Assembly: GCF_004341035.1 (NCBI RefSeq) | Contig: NZ_SLXK01000002.1 | Location: forward strand, 44,488-108,487 | DNA length: 64,000 nucleotides | Reading direction: 5' to 3' | Source: Scopulibacillus darangshiensis | GTDB taxonomy: Bacteria; Bacillota; Bacilli; Bacillales; Sporolactobacillaceae | In this document: positions 16,016 through 24,209 of the stretch, piece after piece | Numbering within the stretch: the first letter of the stretch is position 1 | How the letters are laid out: each line of letters opens with the position of its first letter | Position numbers and translations under genes: made by a program | The notes under the pieces: model-generated | Seen by the model: the letters and a program-made list of their open reading frames with translations, nothing else | Database searches by the model: none | Told to the model about the DNA's origin: nothing

Positions 16016-17054
16016 GGGGCTGTTCCCCCTCTTTTCTCATTCGTCCGATCACCTTTGCTAAGATACTTATTGCAATTTCATTCGGGCCTTCGGCGGCGAT
16101 GTCTAAGCCCGCCGGTGAATCCAAATTTCCCGCTGGACGCTCCCCCTCTAGCAAACGTGTTGTCCGCTTCTTGGGTCCCAATACACCCAGGTAAAAAAGG
16201 TCTCTATGGCGCAAATCTCTTAAAGCTTCTTTGTCTTGTTCAAATTGATGCGTCATGACCATAACGGAGTCCAATGGCGTCATTCCTATATCTTGAAAAC
16301 CTTGGTCAAATGATCTGATATGAAAATGAGAAACCGACGGGAAGTATTCCTTATTGCATAGTGCCGGACGCCAATCAATGATATGAACTTGAAAGCCGGT
16401 TCTGGAAGCCGTATCCGCAAGCGGTTTCGCATCAACACCCGCCCCAATAATATATAAATTAGGCTGCGGCCAATACAATTGCTGGAATTCAAGATCGTCC
16501 TTATTCTTTTTTCTAAGTCCGCTGTATTTTTTATACGGTTTTGGTGCACATAAAAAATCGTCGGCCCCGTCTATTTGCTGGCCAAACCATCGCTTGGTCC
16601 GTTCTTCGTATTCGTAAGGTATAAATGTCCTTTCTATTTTTGAATAATCAAGGGATAGTTTTCTAATTGATAGCACCGGCCTGCCATTCCGCAAGTGGTC
16701 ATACAGGGTGAAAAGCTGTTCTTGAAATAATTGATCAATGGGTTCTAGAATGATTTGGATCCTGCCGTTGCAGCCGGCTCCCCTTCCCCATGATAAATCA
16801 TTCTCAGACCGAAGATCATATGTGTACAGCTGGAAGGCTTGCTTCTGTTTCAATAATGTCTTGGAACGTTCAATTAAATCCGCTTCCAAACAACCTGCTG
16901 TTAAGACTCCGGTATAAGTAGAATCCTCAAATATGACCATGGATGTCCCTTCTTTTCGATAAGACGAGCCGTACACATGAATAATTGTTGCAAGTACCGC
17001 TTTTTTAGATTGATGCCGGTCGAGTGATGATAAAATGTCATAGATGGTGTCCAT
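16008..17054 (-). CDS. XdhC/PucA-family molybdenum hydroxylase maturation factor
   Basis: 348 aa. The N-terminal XdhC/CoxI domain shows ATIIHVYGSSYRKEGTSMVI and AGCLEAD; a C-terminal Rossmann-like domain carries YIIGAGVDAKPLA and ends LGVLGPKKRTTRL. Relatives sulfurate and insert the molybdenum cofactor into xanthine dehydrogenase-type enzymes. Start at 17054, supported by SD AAGGGGAAGG; the frame stays open another 44 codons, but those lie over the [2Fe-2S] remnant in another frame. The enzyme it would mature is not intact in this window. Confidence 0.87.
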   Translation of the reverse strand: MDTIYDILSSLDRHQSKKAVLATIIHVYGSSYRKEGTSMVIFEDSTYTGVLTAGCLEADLIERSKTLLKQKQAFQLYTYDLRSENDLSWGRGAGCNGRIQIILEPIDQLFQEQLFTLYDHLRNGRPVLSIRKLSLDYSKIERTFIPYEYEERTKRWFGQQIDGADDFLCAPKPYKKYSGLRKKNKDDLEFQQLYWPQPNLYIIGAGVDAKPLADTASRTGFQVHIIDWRPALCNKEYFPSVSHFHIRSFDQGFQDIGMTPLDSVMVMTHQFEQDKEALRDLRHRDLFYLGVLGPKKRTTRLLEGERPAGNLDSPAGLDIAAEGPNEIAISILAKVIGRMRKEGEQPHA

Positions 17055-17229
17055 AATTATCCTTCCCCTTAGTAACATCAGGAAGAAGAGCATATAGCGC
17101 TTCTTTAATTTCCTGATAACTTGTGCAGCGGCAAAGATTAGAGTCCAGCCATTCGTTAATTTTCTCTTCACTTGAAACATCATCATTCACATATTTATCC
17201 GTTCCATTAACCCTATCCGGCCATCTTTT
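17038..17229 (-). pseudogene. C-terminal remnant of a CoxS/XdhE-type [2Fe-2S] subunit
   Basis: In the frame offset from the xdhC start, the minus strand reads EKINEWLDSNLCRCTSYQEI followed by KEALYALLPDV. The CRCT-Y-Q-I segment is the second iron-sulfur motif of the small subunit of molybdenum hydroxylases. The open frame is bounded upstream by a TAG (17230-17232) and has no plausible start or first cluster domain, so only about the last third survives. Its end overlaps the xdhC start by 17 nt, as in an intact operon. Confidence 0.75.
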
Positions 17230-17348
17230 CTAGTGACGCTTTCGTCCAATGGCATCCACTTGCAAAACCCTCCCTGACTGGCCTTTTTAAAAAGTCATTA
17301 TTATACATATGTCTAGGGCGTTCACTTATACTAAAAGAAAAGATCACA

Positions 17349-18026
17349 TCAACTTAGTTTTTTCGGGCGGCCATATACAATGGAAAGGAGCAAGAAAGAA
17401 ACGATCACAATCGAAATCACCCACAACCAGGCCAGCGTCATATGATGGCCATCAATTGCCACATAGATCGCCGTTGGAATCGTTTGTGTTTTTCCCGGAA
17501 TGTTACCGGCAAACATTAGGGTTGCCCCAAATTCACCAAGGGCCCTTGCAAAGCTTAATATGACGCCGGTTAAAATCGCCGGATAAGCATTCGGGAGGAT
17601 AATTGAAATGAAAAGCCTGCCTTCCCCCGCCCCATCAATTCTCGCAGCGTCTTCAATATCACCATCAACCGCTTCAAATCCGTTTTTCACCGATTGGAAC
17701 ATCAGCGGAAAAGCAATCACCGTAACGGCTACTACCGCTGCTGCTTTTGTAAAGATAATTGGTTGGTGAAAAAGCCAGTTAATCAATTGACCAATAAGAC
17801 TTTGATTGCCAAATAAAACAAGCAGACCGAACCCGACAACGGAAGGCGGCAAAGCAATCGGCAACATAAGAAATGTTTCAATGACAACCTTCCCTCGGAA
17901 TCGGCTTTTTGCCATCCATTTGGCTGCAAGAATGCCGAGACATAGCACAATGATTTCAGCTGTAATGGCAACCTGTAAGGATGTCCAAATCGGTGACCAA
18001 AATTCAGATGATTGAAAAATACTCAT
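17349..18026 (-). CDS. modB: Molybdate ABC transporter permease
   Basis: 225 aa with about five membrane helices and the binding-protein-dependent permease loop (ALGEFGATLMFAGNIPGKTQT) typical of ModB. Start at 18026 (MSIFQSS), SD AAAGGT inside the end of modA. The upstream Met at 18047 would overlap the SD. No ModC ATPase gene is present in the cluster. Lies directly after modA and upstream of the xdhC/mocA genes, consistent with molybdenum supply. Confidence 0.92.
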   Translation of the reverse strand: MSIFQSSEFWSPIWTSLQVAITAEIIVLCLGILAAKWMAKSRFRGKVVIETFLMLPIALPPSVVGFGLLVLFGNQSLIGQLINWLFHQPIIFTKAAAVVAVTVIAFPLMFQSVKNGFEAVDGDIEDAARIDGAGEGRLFISIILPNAYPAILTGVILSFARALGEFGATLMFAGNIPGKTQTIPTAIYVAIDGHHMTLAWLWVISIVIVSFLLLSIVYGRPKKLS

Positions 18027-18043
18027 AAATTCATGACCTTTCA

Positions 18044-18856
18044 TCAATGAATGGAAGAAAAACCGTAGTGATCAAATAGTTTTAATACCCTTTTTGTTTG
18101 TAGATACTTGTAAAATGATATGGCTGCTTTCGGATGATTGGTCCCGGCAATGACGGCGACAGGATAAGTAATCGGGGTATGTGTCGATTCCCCAGCTATC
18201 TTAATAATCTTCACTTTGTCGGAAATTAATGCATCACTTTTGTAAACAATGCCGGCATCAACATTGCCGTCTTCCACATAACGCAGGACTTGACGGACAT
18301 CATTGGCTTGAACGATCTTCTTCTGAAGCGGTTGCCATAGGTGCAAGGTTTGCAATGTTTCCTTTGCGTATCTTCCCGCTGGAACCGTTTGGGGAATGCC
18401 AACTGCTACTTTTTGTATGGTCTGTTTTTTTAAATCGGCGAACGATTGAATCTCTTTATTTGACCCTTTTGGGATAATTAAAACCAGTTTATTTTTGAGA
18501 AGGTCTGCTTTATGATTTTTGTCAATCAAATTCCGCTTTAACAAGGCTTTCATTTTACTTTTCGAAGCAGAAAGAAACACATCTGTCGGAGCACCTTGCT
18601 CAATCTGCTTTTCAAGCTTCCCCGATGAGGCAAAATTGACATGAACTGTCGTATTCGACTGTTTCTCGTATTGATGAATCACTTTAGTCAAGGCGTCTGT
18701 CAAACTTGCTGCAGCGGAAACTGTTATTTCTGTTCCTTTGTTAGATGTGCTTTTTCCTGCGGTATCACCACCTAAGGAACTATCGTTTGCATTGCTGCAA
18801 CCGGCAATCATTAATGACAAAAGACCAAAAATCACGAATAACTTTGTTCTTTTCAT
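18044..18856 (-). CDS. modA: Molybdate-binding lipoprotein
   Basis: 270 aa. A lipoprotein signal peptide with lipobox MIAGC (Cys20) is followed by the ModA-type ligand-binding core: VSAAASLTDAL near the start, then FASSGKLEKQIEQGAPTDVF and GNVDAGIVYKSDA. The Ser residues in AASL and ASSG correspond to oxyanion-binding positions. Outer face of the membrane; partner of ModB. Confidence 0.93.
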   Translation of the reverse strand: MKRTKLFVIFGLLSLMIAGCSNANDSSLGGDTAGKSTSNKGTEITVSAAASLTDALTKVIHQYEKQSNTTVHVNFASSGKLEKQIEQGAPTDVFLSASKSKMKALLKRNLIDKNHKADLLKNKLVLIIPKGSNKEIQSFADLKKQTIQKVAVGIPQTVPAGRYAKETLQTLHLWQPLQKKIVQANDVRQVLRYVEDGNVDAGIVYKSDALISDKVKIIKIAGESTHTPITYPVAVIAGTNHPKAAISFYKYLQTKRVLKLFDHYGFSSIH

Positions 18857-18911
18857 ATTAATCTTCTCCCCTTATGTATTAGGTTATGGACACATTATTT
18901 CTCAAAACATC

Positions 18912-19328
18912 CTAACCTGTAAAAGGACTAATCGTTAGTTTGCCGAATTTTACGCCACGGAGGCATATCATTTGATCACTCAATTTTTTTAGATCTTTTG
19001 CCGTGCCTTTAACTACAATCAGTTCAAGGCAATAAGCTTCATCAAGATGAAAATGGGTCGTAGCCATGATGAGATCATGCTTGCCGTGTTGAACACTTGT
19101 AAGTTCTTGAAGAAGATCACGCTGATGATGATCATAGAATAAGAGAATGCTTCCTGCGACAATTTCCTCCTCATTTTCCCACGCTTCCTCAACAAGGTTC
19201 CGTCGGACTAAATCCCGTACAGCTTCTGACCGGTTTTCATAGCCTTTATCTTTAATAAGTTTATCAAATTCCAGCAAAAGCTTCTCGTCCATGGAGATCC
19301 CGAAACGTTTTAATTTACTGTATGTCAA
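18912..19328 (-). CDS. nikR: Nickel-responsive transcriptional regulator NikR
   Basis: 138 aa. An N-terminal ribbon-helix-helix domain (KRFGISMDEKLLLEFD) is joined to a C-terminal ACT-like nickel domain. All four high-affinity nickel ligands are present: His81, His92, His94 and Cys100, exactly five positions on from H76/H87/H89/C95 of Escherichia coli NikR. Transcribed in the same direction as the NiCoT permease and ureG upstream, but separated by a terminator. Likely represses nickel uptake when nickel is sufficient. Confidence 0.93.
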   Translation of the reverse strand: MTYSKLKRFGISMDEKLLLEFDKLIKDKGYENRSEAVRDLVRRNLVEEAWENEEEIVAGSILLFYDHHQRDLLQELTSVQHGKHDLIMATTHFHLDEAYCLELIVVKGTAKDLKKLSDQMICLRGVKFGKLTISPFTG

Positions 19329-19370
19329 ATGATTCCCCTCCCATTTCCTATTGTTTTAACCCTACTAATA

Positions 19371-19414
19371 TCTTATAAAATAAGTTGTCATAATTGAAGT
19401 GAACTTTTATAAGA
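19371..19414. promoter_or_regulatory. Candidate operator/promoter region of nikR
   Basis: TCTTATAAAA (19371-19380) and TTTTATAAGA (19405-19414) form perfect 10-bp arms 24 nt apart, 43 nt upstream of the nikR ATG. On the minus strand the spacer holds a plausible -35 (TTCACT). Possibly a NikR or other regulator site. Confidence 0.4.
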
Positions 19415-19448
19415 TTATACCGTATCACTAATTTTAAAAAGAAATAAA

Positions 19449-19492
19449 AAGAATTAAAGGGACGGCGTGATCACGCTGTCCCTTTAATTCTT
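19449..19492. terminator. Long palindromic terminator after the NiCoT permease gene
   Basis: AAGAATTAAAGGGAC and its exact complement enclose a GGCGTGATCACGCT core that itself folds. It lies 27 nt after the permease stop and before nikR. Confidence 0.8.
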
Positions 19493-19519
19493 AATCCAGT
19501 GCAATACGCTTTTCTATTT

Positions 19520-20548
19520 TTACCCTGAAACCTTAGATCCCCAGCGTTCCTCGATTCGAAACAGTTTCCAAATCGCATAAGAAATGAGCCAAGATAAGAT
19601 AAATAAGCTGACTAATGCGTAACCGAGCCAGCCAAAATCTAATTGCTGAACCCAAAGCCAAAGTCCGCCTTGGAGATGTAATTTAGCAGACAGGACTTGC
19701 GCTAATTCGATCATTCCAATTAATAAGGCCGCCGCTACAGACACAACTGTTACGGTGAGATTATAATACATTTTTCGTAACGGTGTGGAAAAGGCCCAAT
19801 TGTACGCTGATTTCATAAAGACTCCGTCCGCTGTGTCCATCGCACTCATTCCGGCGGCAAATAAAATCGGAAGGGCTAAAATGCCAAGAAACGGGATGGT
19901 GCTTTTGGCTGCTCCAGCAGATAAAGCCAATAGCGCCACTTCACTCGCCGTATCAAAACCGAGACCGAATAAAAAGCCCAATGGATAAACATGCCAGCTC
20001 TTATTAATAAACTTAAAAAGCGGGCCGGCAAAACGGACCATAAAGCCTCTTGATACCAATAGCTTTTCGACCTCATCCTTATCATAACTGTCTTTACGCA
20101 TGTTCATAAAGATCTTAAATAACCCGATCAAAATCACCAAGTTCATTAACCCGATAATAAGCAAAAAACAACCGGATACGGTGATGCCAATAATGCCGCC
20201 TACTTCTTGCATTTGAGGCAATTCTTTTTTTGCCCAATGAACAGAGATGCCGAGAATGACCGCCATTAAAAAAACAACACTGGAATGGCCAAGGGAGAAA
20301 TAAAAGCCTACTCCCACTGGATCTTTACCCTGTTGCAGTAATTTACGAACGGTATTGTCAATCGCCGCAATGTGATCGGCATCAAAAGCATGGCGCAAAC
20401 CTAAGGTATAGGCTACAAAGCCCATTCCCAAAAGGATTGGGTGATCTTTTGCCCCTATAAATAAAAATAAAATGCCTATGACATGTAACACGACAACAAT
20501 GGCGCCATACCGTACCCACGTATGTTTTTTCAAAGACTCCTTTAACAT
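19520..20548 (-). CDS. NiCoT-family nickel/cobalt permease
   Basis: 342 aa, about eight membrane helices. The family signature HAFDADHI (residues 53-60) in the second helix is intact, as is LGFDTASEVALL. NiCoT permeases (HoxN/NixA/UreH type) import Ni(II) or Co(II) for urease, hydrogenase or cobalamin. Lies between ureG and nikR, which argues for nickel. Confidence 0.92.
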   Translation of the reverse strand: MLKESLKKHTWVRYGAIVVVLHVIGILFLFIGAKDHPILLGMGFVAYTLGLRHAFDADHIAAIDNTVRKLLQQGKDPVGVGFYFSLGHSSVVFLMAVILGISVHWAKKELPQMQEVGGIIGITVSGCFLLIIGLMNLVILIGLFKIFMNMRKDSYDKDEVEKLLVSRGFMVRFAGPLFKFINKSWHVYPLGFLFGLGFDTASEVALLALSAGAAKSTIPFLGILALPILFAAGMSAMDTADGVFMKSAYNWAFSTPLRKMYYNLTVTVVSVAAALLIGMIELAQVLSAKLHLQGGLWLWVQQLDFGWLGYALVSLFILSWLISYAIWKLFRIEERWGSKVSG

Positions 20549-20658
20549 CCTCTCCTAACCTCCTTTATAGATTAAAAGGGGGGAAAAGAACACAATCGTC
20601 TTTTTAATAATACGTTAAAGCCGATTGTTTTTCTCCTCCCTCTTTTTACCTTACTTTG

Positions 20659-21318
20659 CTATTTTACCCCTCTGCCACTATACTCTTTCTCAATCCAATC
20701 GGCGATGGTCGGCACGCCGACACCTTTTGTTACATTTGCGAAAATGCTGGGAAGATTTTTACGGTGTATTTCGCAATCTCCTCTCATTTCATCAAGATCA
20801 ACACCAACGTAAGGGGCAAGTTCGATTTTATTTACAACTAACAGGTCCGATTGTGTGAGACCCGGGCCCCCTTTTCTAGGAATGTCTTGGCCTTGGGCGA
20901 CATCAATGATATAAATAAAGATGTCTGCTAGTTCAGGGCTGAATGCCGCGGCCAAGTTGTCTCCGCCGCTTTCGATAAAAATAAGGTCTAAGTTTTCGAT
21001 TCGCTCTGTTAATTGCTCTACAGCTTCGAAATTCATCGAAACGTCTTCACGAATTGCCGTATGCGGGCAACCTCCCGTCTCTACTCCAATGACATGGTCG
21101 CTTGGCAGAACACCGCTCCTTTGGACGTCTTCTGCATCTTCCTTTGTATAAATATCGTTCGTAATAACACCGATTGTATATTTATCACGCAAAACAGTAG
21201 AAAGTGCTTTGGCCAAAGCTGTTTTCCCAGATCCAACCGGTCCCCCAATCCCGATCCGCATTGGCCGGTCCTCATTAAAATCTTGATAATGCCAGCTAAA
21301 ATCATGATGATGCCCCAT
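20659..21318 (-). CDS. ureG: Urease accessory GTPase UreG
   Basis: 219 aa. A His-containing N-terminus ([11 protein letters not shown]) leads into the P-loop GPVGSGKT (26-33); the metal-binding Cys-Pro-His is present (84-86), with ESGGDNLAA following. UreG delivers nickel to urease with UreD/F/E. The guanine-specificity motif reads NKIE (163-166) instead of NKxD, a conservative but unusual change. No other urease gene lies in the window. SD AAGGAGTGAGG. Next gene downstream is the NiCoT permease. Confidence 0.9.
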   Translation of the reverse strand: MGHHHDFSWHYQDFNEDRPMRIGIGGPVGSGKTALAKALSTVLRDKYTIGVITNDIYTKEDAEDVQRSGVLPSDHVIGVETGGCPHTAIREDVSMNFEAVEQLTERIENLDLIFIESGGDNLAAAFSPELADIFIYIIDVAQGQDIPRKGGPGLTQSDLLVVNKIELAPYVGVDLDEMRGDCEIHRKNLPSIFANVTKGVGVPTIADWIEKEYSGRGVK

Positions 21319-21583
21319 GTTGCCTCACTCCTTAAATTTAATTTCTGAACGAATTAGAAACCTTTGTGTTACGAATTTAATGATATGTGCTACACTTCAA
21401 TCTTTATGCTTTGTCATGCCATGATTATGACAAAATGTCGTCAAAATATGCTTTCCTGTTCGGAGAATTGGTAGGTGGCCATGGTGATTCGGAGAACGCC
21501 AGCTTTGATATGAGAAAAAGTTTACTTTCCATGTATAGGACAAGTTGGAATGTGTTGAAAATAGGATTAAGGAGGCGATTTTC

Positions 21584-21664
21584 ATGAGTGTTTATGAAGC
21601 GTTGTTGCTGATGATTAACTTTAGCATGTTGGTTGTCGTCGTCCTGAGTAAAAAAGATCAATAA
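21584..21664 (+). CDS. 26-aa holin-like type I toxin peptide
   Basis: MSVYEALLLMINFSMLVVVVLSKKDQ: short N-terminus, one hydrophobic helix and a lysine tail, closely matching the putative holin-like toxin (Hol-Tox) family of Firmicutes. Strong SD (AAGGAGGCGATT). Such toxins are usually silenced by an overlapping antisense RNA; none can be proved here, but a bidirectional hairpin lies 15 nt downstream. Confidence 0.75.
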   Translation: MSVYEALLLMINFSMLVVVVLSKKDQ

Positions 21665-21679
21665 GAAGTCTCTTCATTG

Positions 21680-21701
21680 ATCACCAACACCGGTTGGTGA
21701 T
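21680..21701. terminator. Bidirectional terminator after the holin-like toxin
   Basis: ATCACCAAC pairs with GTTGGTGAT, extended by a C-G pair around a 2-nt loop, and is followed by TTTTTTCTG. An antisense RNA, if present, would end or begin near here. Confidence 0.8.
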
Positions 21702-21709
21702 TTTTTTCT

Positions 21710-21846
21710 GTTAATCAGAAAGTATAACTTTCTGACGCACATAAGTGCATTGGCTAAAGGCGTAACATCCTGTTACAACGCCAGTACTAGCACGTCCTGT
21801 GCGTCGCAACTACGCCTCTGTCTTCGCCAATCGGCGAGTTTTCTTT
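21710..21846. repeat. Dispersed intergenic hairpin repeat, copy B
   Basis: GTTAATCAG, the hairpin CAGAAAGT/ACTTTCTG, then the long nested core bounded by GACGCAC (21734-21740) and GTGCGTC (21799-21805), and the end hairpin GCCAATCGGC with TTTTCTTT. Compared with copy A one stem base changes C to T, which still pairs as G-U in RNA. Immediately follows the toxin terminator. No coding potential. Confidence 0.92.
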
Positions 21847-21954
21847 ATTGAACTTCAATTGTGAATTGTCTCTCATTATTTTTAGAAAAAAGAACGTGTA
21901 TTCCCTATGAAATACGAGGGTTAATTTAATAGTTTTCCCAAAGTCAACGTTGGA

Positions 21955-21974
21955 TTATAATGTTAAAATTATAA
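21955..21974. promoter_or_regulatory. Inverted repeat in the rap promoter region
   Basis: TTATAAT-GTTAAA-ATTATAA: 7-bp perfect arms 45 nt upstream of the rap start, containing a TATAAT. Possible -10 with overlapping operator. No clear -35. Confidence 0.4.
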
Positions 21975-22019
21975 CGTAGATGTAAATATTCTAACATTTT
22001 TGAAAAGGAGGGTGATTGA

Positions 22020-23105
22020 TTGGATGTGCAAACCAATACTGTAAAAAACAATGCCGAACCCTTGCTCAAAACATGGTATCACAACCTTAGGGCACAAAAT
22101 ATAGAAAATGCCAGGGCTATCAAGAAGAAAATCGGGGATGAGGTTGAATTAGAAGAAAATCAACCCTATTTCCTAGAGTTTTTGCTTTATGACTTCCGGT
22201 ACCATATCTTATTGGAGCAATTTGACAAAGCACAAGTATTACTTGAGCGGATTGAAAGTTTTAAACCTGACATAAATGGCAAGCTTACATATTATTATCA
22301 CTTCTTCAAGGGGCAATATGCGTACGATCAAGACCATTTAGATGAAGCACTGGAAAACTATTTAAAGGCTGAGAATGAATTAATGGAACTAAATGATGAA
22401 ATCGAACTTGCCGAATTTCATTATAAAATGGGTTCTGTTTATTTCCATTTAGATTACCTTACAACAGGAATACAGTGCGCCAATCGAGCAATGAAAATAT
22501 TTAAGCAATACGACGAATTTGAAAAAAGAGTAGCTGATTGTAAGGTACTCTTAGGTGCATGTTATAAGGACCTAAAGATGTTTGATCAGGGACTTGAATT
22601 TTATGAATCCGCAAAAGTTTGTTATGAAAAAATTGAAGATCACCAACATATTCGTATTGTAAATGTGAATACTGGTAGATTATTAGCAAAAAAGGGCGAC
22701 TCTGTTAAGGCCATTCATTTTTACGAATTAGGCCTTGAAAATGTGACAGAGTATCGTTTACCTATCTTGTTTTCCTTAGCAGAAGAATATTTTAAGGTTG
22801 GAAACATTTCAAAAGGTATGTTCTGGCTTGATAAAGGAAAAGAGATTGTAGCCAAAACAAATAATCAAATATATAATTACGAGTTTTCCATTTTAGAAGC
22901 AGAATACCTAAATACAAATGACATAAAAACAGTTTTAGAAGAAGCTATTTTATACTATGTAGACCAGGGATTGTGGGAGTATGTTAAAAATTATGGTATA
23001 AGCCTTGCTGAATTATATGAAGAGATAGAGGATTATAAAAAGGCGTCAGAATATTATCGATTAAGTAGTCAAGCTAGAAAGAAGGTTTCTTTACGAGGCA
23101 AATGA
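22020..23105 (+). CDS. Rap-family TPR phosphatase/regulator
   Basis: 361 aa, made of an N-terminal three-helix bundle (about 1-70) and tetratricopeptide repeats (about 95-355), the architecture of Rap proteins that dephosphorylate Spo0F or sequester response regulators such as ComA. Gln48 in ELEENQPYFLEFLLYDFR corresponds to the catalytic Gln of Rap phosphatases, so phosphatase activity is plausible. TTG start with SD AAAAGGAGGGTG. The phr-type gene starts 20 nt downstream. The target response regulator is not predictable. Confidence 0.88.
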   Translation: MDVQTNTVKNNAEPLLKTWYHNLRAQNIENARAIKKKIGDEVELEENQPYFLEFLLYDFRYHILLEQFDKAQVLLERIESFKPDINGKLTYYYHFFKGQYAYDQDHLDEALENYLKAENELMELNDEIELAEFHYKMGSVYFHLDYLTTGIQCANRAMKIFKQYDEFEKRVADCKVLLGACYKDLKMFDQGLEFYESAKVCYEKIEDHQHIRIVNVNTGRLLAKKGDSVKAIHFYELGLENVTEYRLPILFSLAEEYFKVGNISKGMFWLDKGKEIVAKTNNQIYNYEFSILEAEYLNTNDIKTVLEEAILYYVDQGLWEYVKNYGISLAELYEEIEDYKKASEYYRLSSQARKKVSLRGK

Positions 23106-23125
23106 TAATATTGGGAGGATACTCT

Positions 23126-23323
23126 ATGTCAAAAAAACTATACAAAAATATAGTGTTATTAATAATTATTTCTTCTTTTGTACTTAGCCTAACTTTAACA
23201 CTATTACATACTGACAATCGTTATAGCAAAAAGAAAGACATTATACCTGATTCACCAGCAAAATATCTCACTGTAAAAAAAGACATTATACCTAATTCAC
23301 CGTCAAATATGAATTTGTTATAA
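23126..23323 (+). CDS. Phr-type signalling peptide precursor with duplicated peptide
   Basis: 65 aa: basic N-terminus, a hydrophobic export segment (about 8-27), then a hydrophilic tail holding two near-identical peptides, KKDIIPDSP and KKDIIPNSP (DIIP.SP at 38-44 and 53-59, 15 residues apart). The duplication is also visible in the DNA (GACATTATACCT at 23237 and 23282). SD GGGAGG lies 7 nt from the ATG. Known Phr precursors are exported, cleaved and re-imported by Opp to inhibit the cognate Rap; here the repeated segment is the likely pheromone. Confidence 0.85.
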   Translation: MSKKLYKNIVLLIIISSFVLSLTLTLLHTDNRYSKKKDIIPDSPAKYLTVKKDIIPNSPSNMNLL

Positions 23324-23349
23324 AAGAGACAGCACCCGCTGTCTCTTTT
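23322..23349 (+). terminator. Terminator of the rap-phr operon
   Basis: AAAAGAGACAGC pairs with GCTGTCTCTTTT around ACCC, overlapping the phr stop codon and followed by a T-run. Confidence 0.85.
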
Positions 23350-23411
23350 TGTATGCATTCATGTGAAAAAACCATTAGGCGCGCATCCCCCTAAAAGCTT
23401 CGCAGCTTCCT

Positions 23412-24209
23412 CTACTCCAATACATTGGTATATGGCGTAAACGGAAATGCGACGGACAGCCAAAAGGCTGCCGCGACTAAACCGGCGATTGTGATGATGA
23501 ACACCAGATCGTAACGGCTATAAGTCATGATGTAGTAATAGGTACGCCCGCTGGTTTCGGAGAATCTTTTCGCTTCCATTGCAACGGCTGTCCGCTGTGC
23601 TCTGCGGATCGATTGGGAAAGCAAGGCAATCGCGTACCTTTTTATTTTTGTGTAACGCGCTTTGATCCCCTTTTTCCTGTCCATCCCTCTAACCTTCATC
23701 GCCGCTCGAATCGTATAAAATTCCTCATACATGATCGGCAGCATGCGAAACGCCGCTAGAAAACCGTAAGCATATTTTGGCGGGCATTTGATTTGCTGCA
23801 TTAATGAATAGAAGAACTGGACAGGTCTCGTCGTTGTAGCAAACAGCATCCCTATCACTGTGTATAAAAAGGTCCTTAGCCCGATATGCAGCCCCCGTGC
23901 AAGGCTTTCTTCGGAAATAATGAGAAAATGCCATTGAAATAAAACATGATCCCCTTTCCCGAAAAAAATCATTGTTGTCGAACTTAAAATTGCTAGAATG
24001 AATGCTGTAAATAAAAGCCAAAATGATATCATCTTCGCGAGTCCTGTAAAAAGTAGATAGCTTACAAAAAAGCAGCCAGTCAGCCAGATCATCGTGTTAA
24101 GATTGTGAATGAAAAGCCCAACGATGAACAGGGCGGCGATCACCCCAAACTTGAGTGCCGGATTGACATTATAAAACCATGTGCTGCGAATGATCCAATT
24201 TCTGTCCAT
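23412..24209 (-). CDS. ykoC: ECF transporter T component (YkoC-like)
   Basis: 265 aa with about five membrane helices and the coupling-helix motifs of EcfT proteins (AAMKVRGMDRKKG and SIRRAQRTAVAMEAKRF, the A-R-G/A-x-R patterns). Start at 24209 (MDRNWIIR) with SD GGGGAGG; it overlaps the ATPase gene by 41 nt. Works with YkoD and YkoE to import a thiamine precursor, probably hydroxymethylpyrimidine. Confidence 0.9.
   Translation of the reverse strand: MDRNWIIRSTWFYNVNPALKFGVIAALFIVGLFIHNLNTMIWLTGCFFVSYLLFTGLAKMISFWLLFTAFILAILSSTTMIFFGKGDHVLFQWHFLIISEESLARGLHIGLRTFLYTVIGMLFATTTRPVQFFYSLMQQIKCPPKYAYGFLAAFRMLPIMYEEFYTIRAAMKVRGMDRKKGIKARYTKIKRYAIALLSQSIRRAQRTAVAMEAKRFSETSGRTYYYIMTYSRYDLVFIITIAGLVAAAFWLSVAFPFTPYTNVLE

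Noticed and set aside
17055-17186. 44-codon N-terminal extension of XdhC
   Set aside because: A strong SD precedes 17054, the extension is unlike the family, and the same DNA encodes a recognisable [2Fe-2S] segment in another frame.
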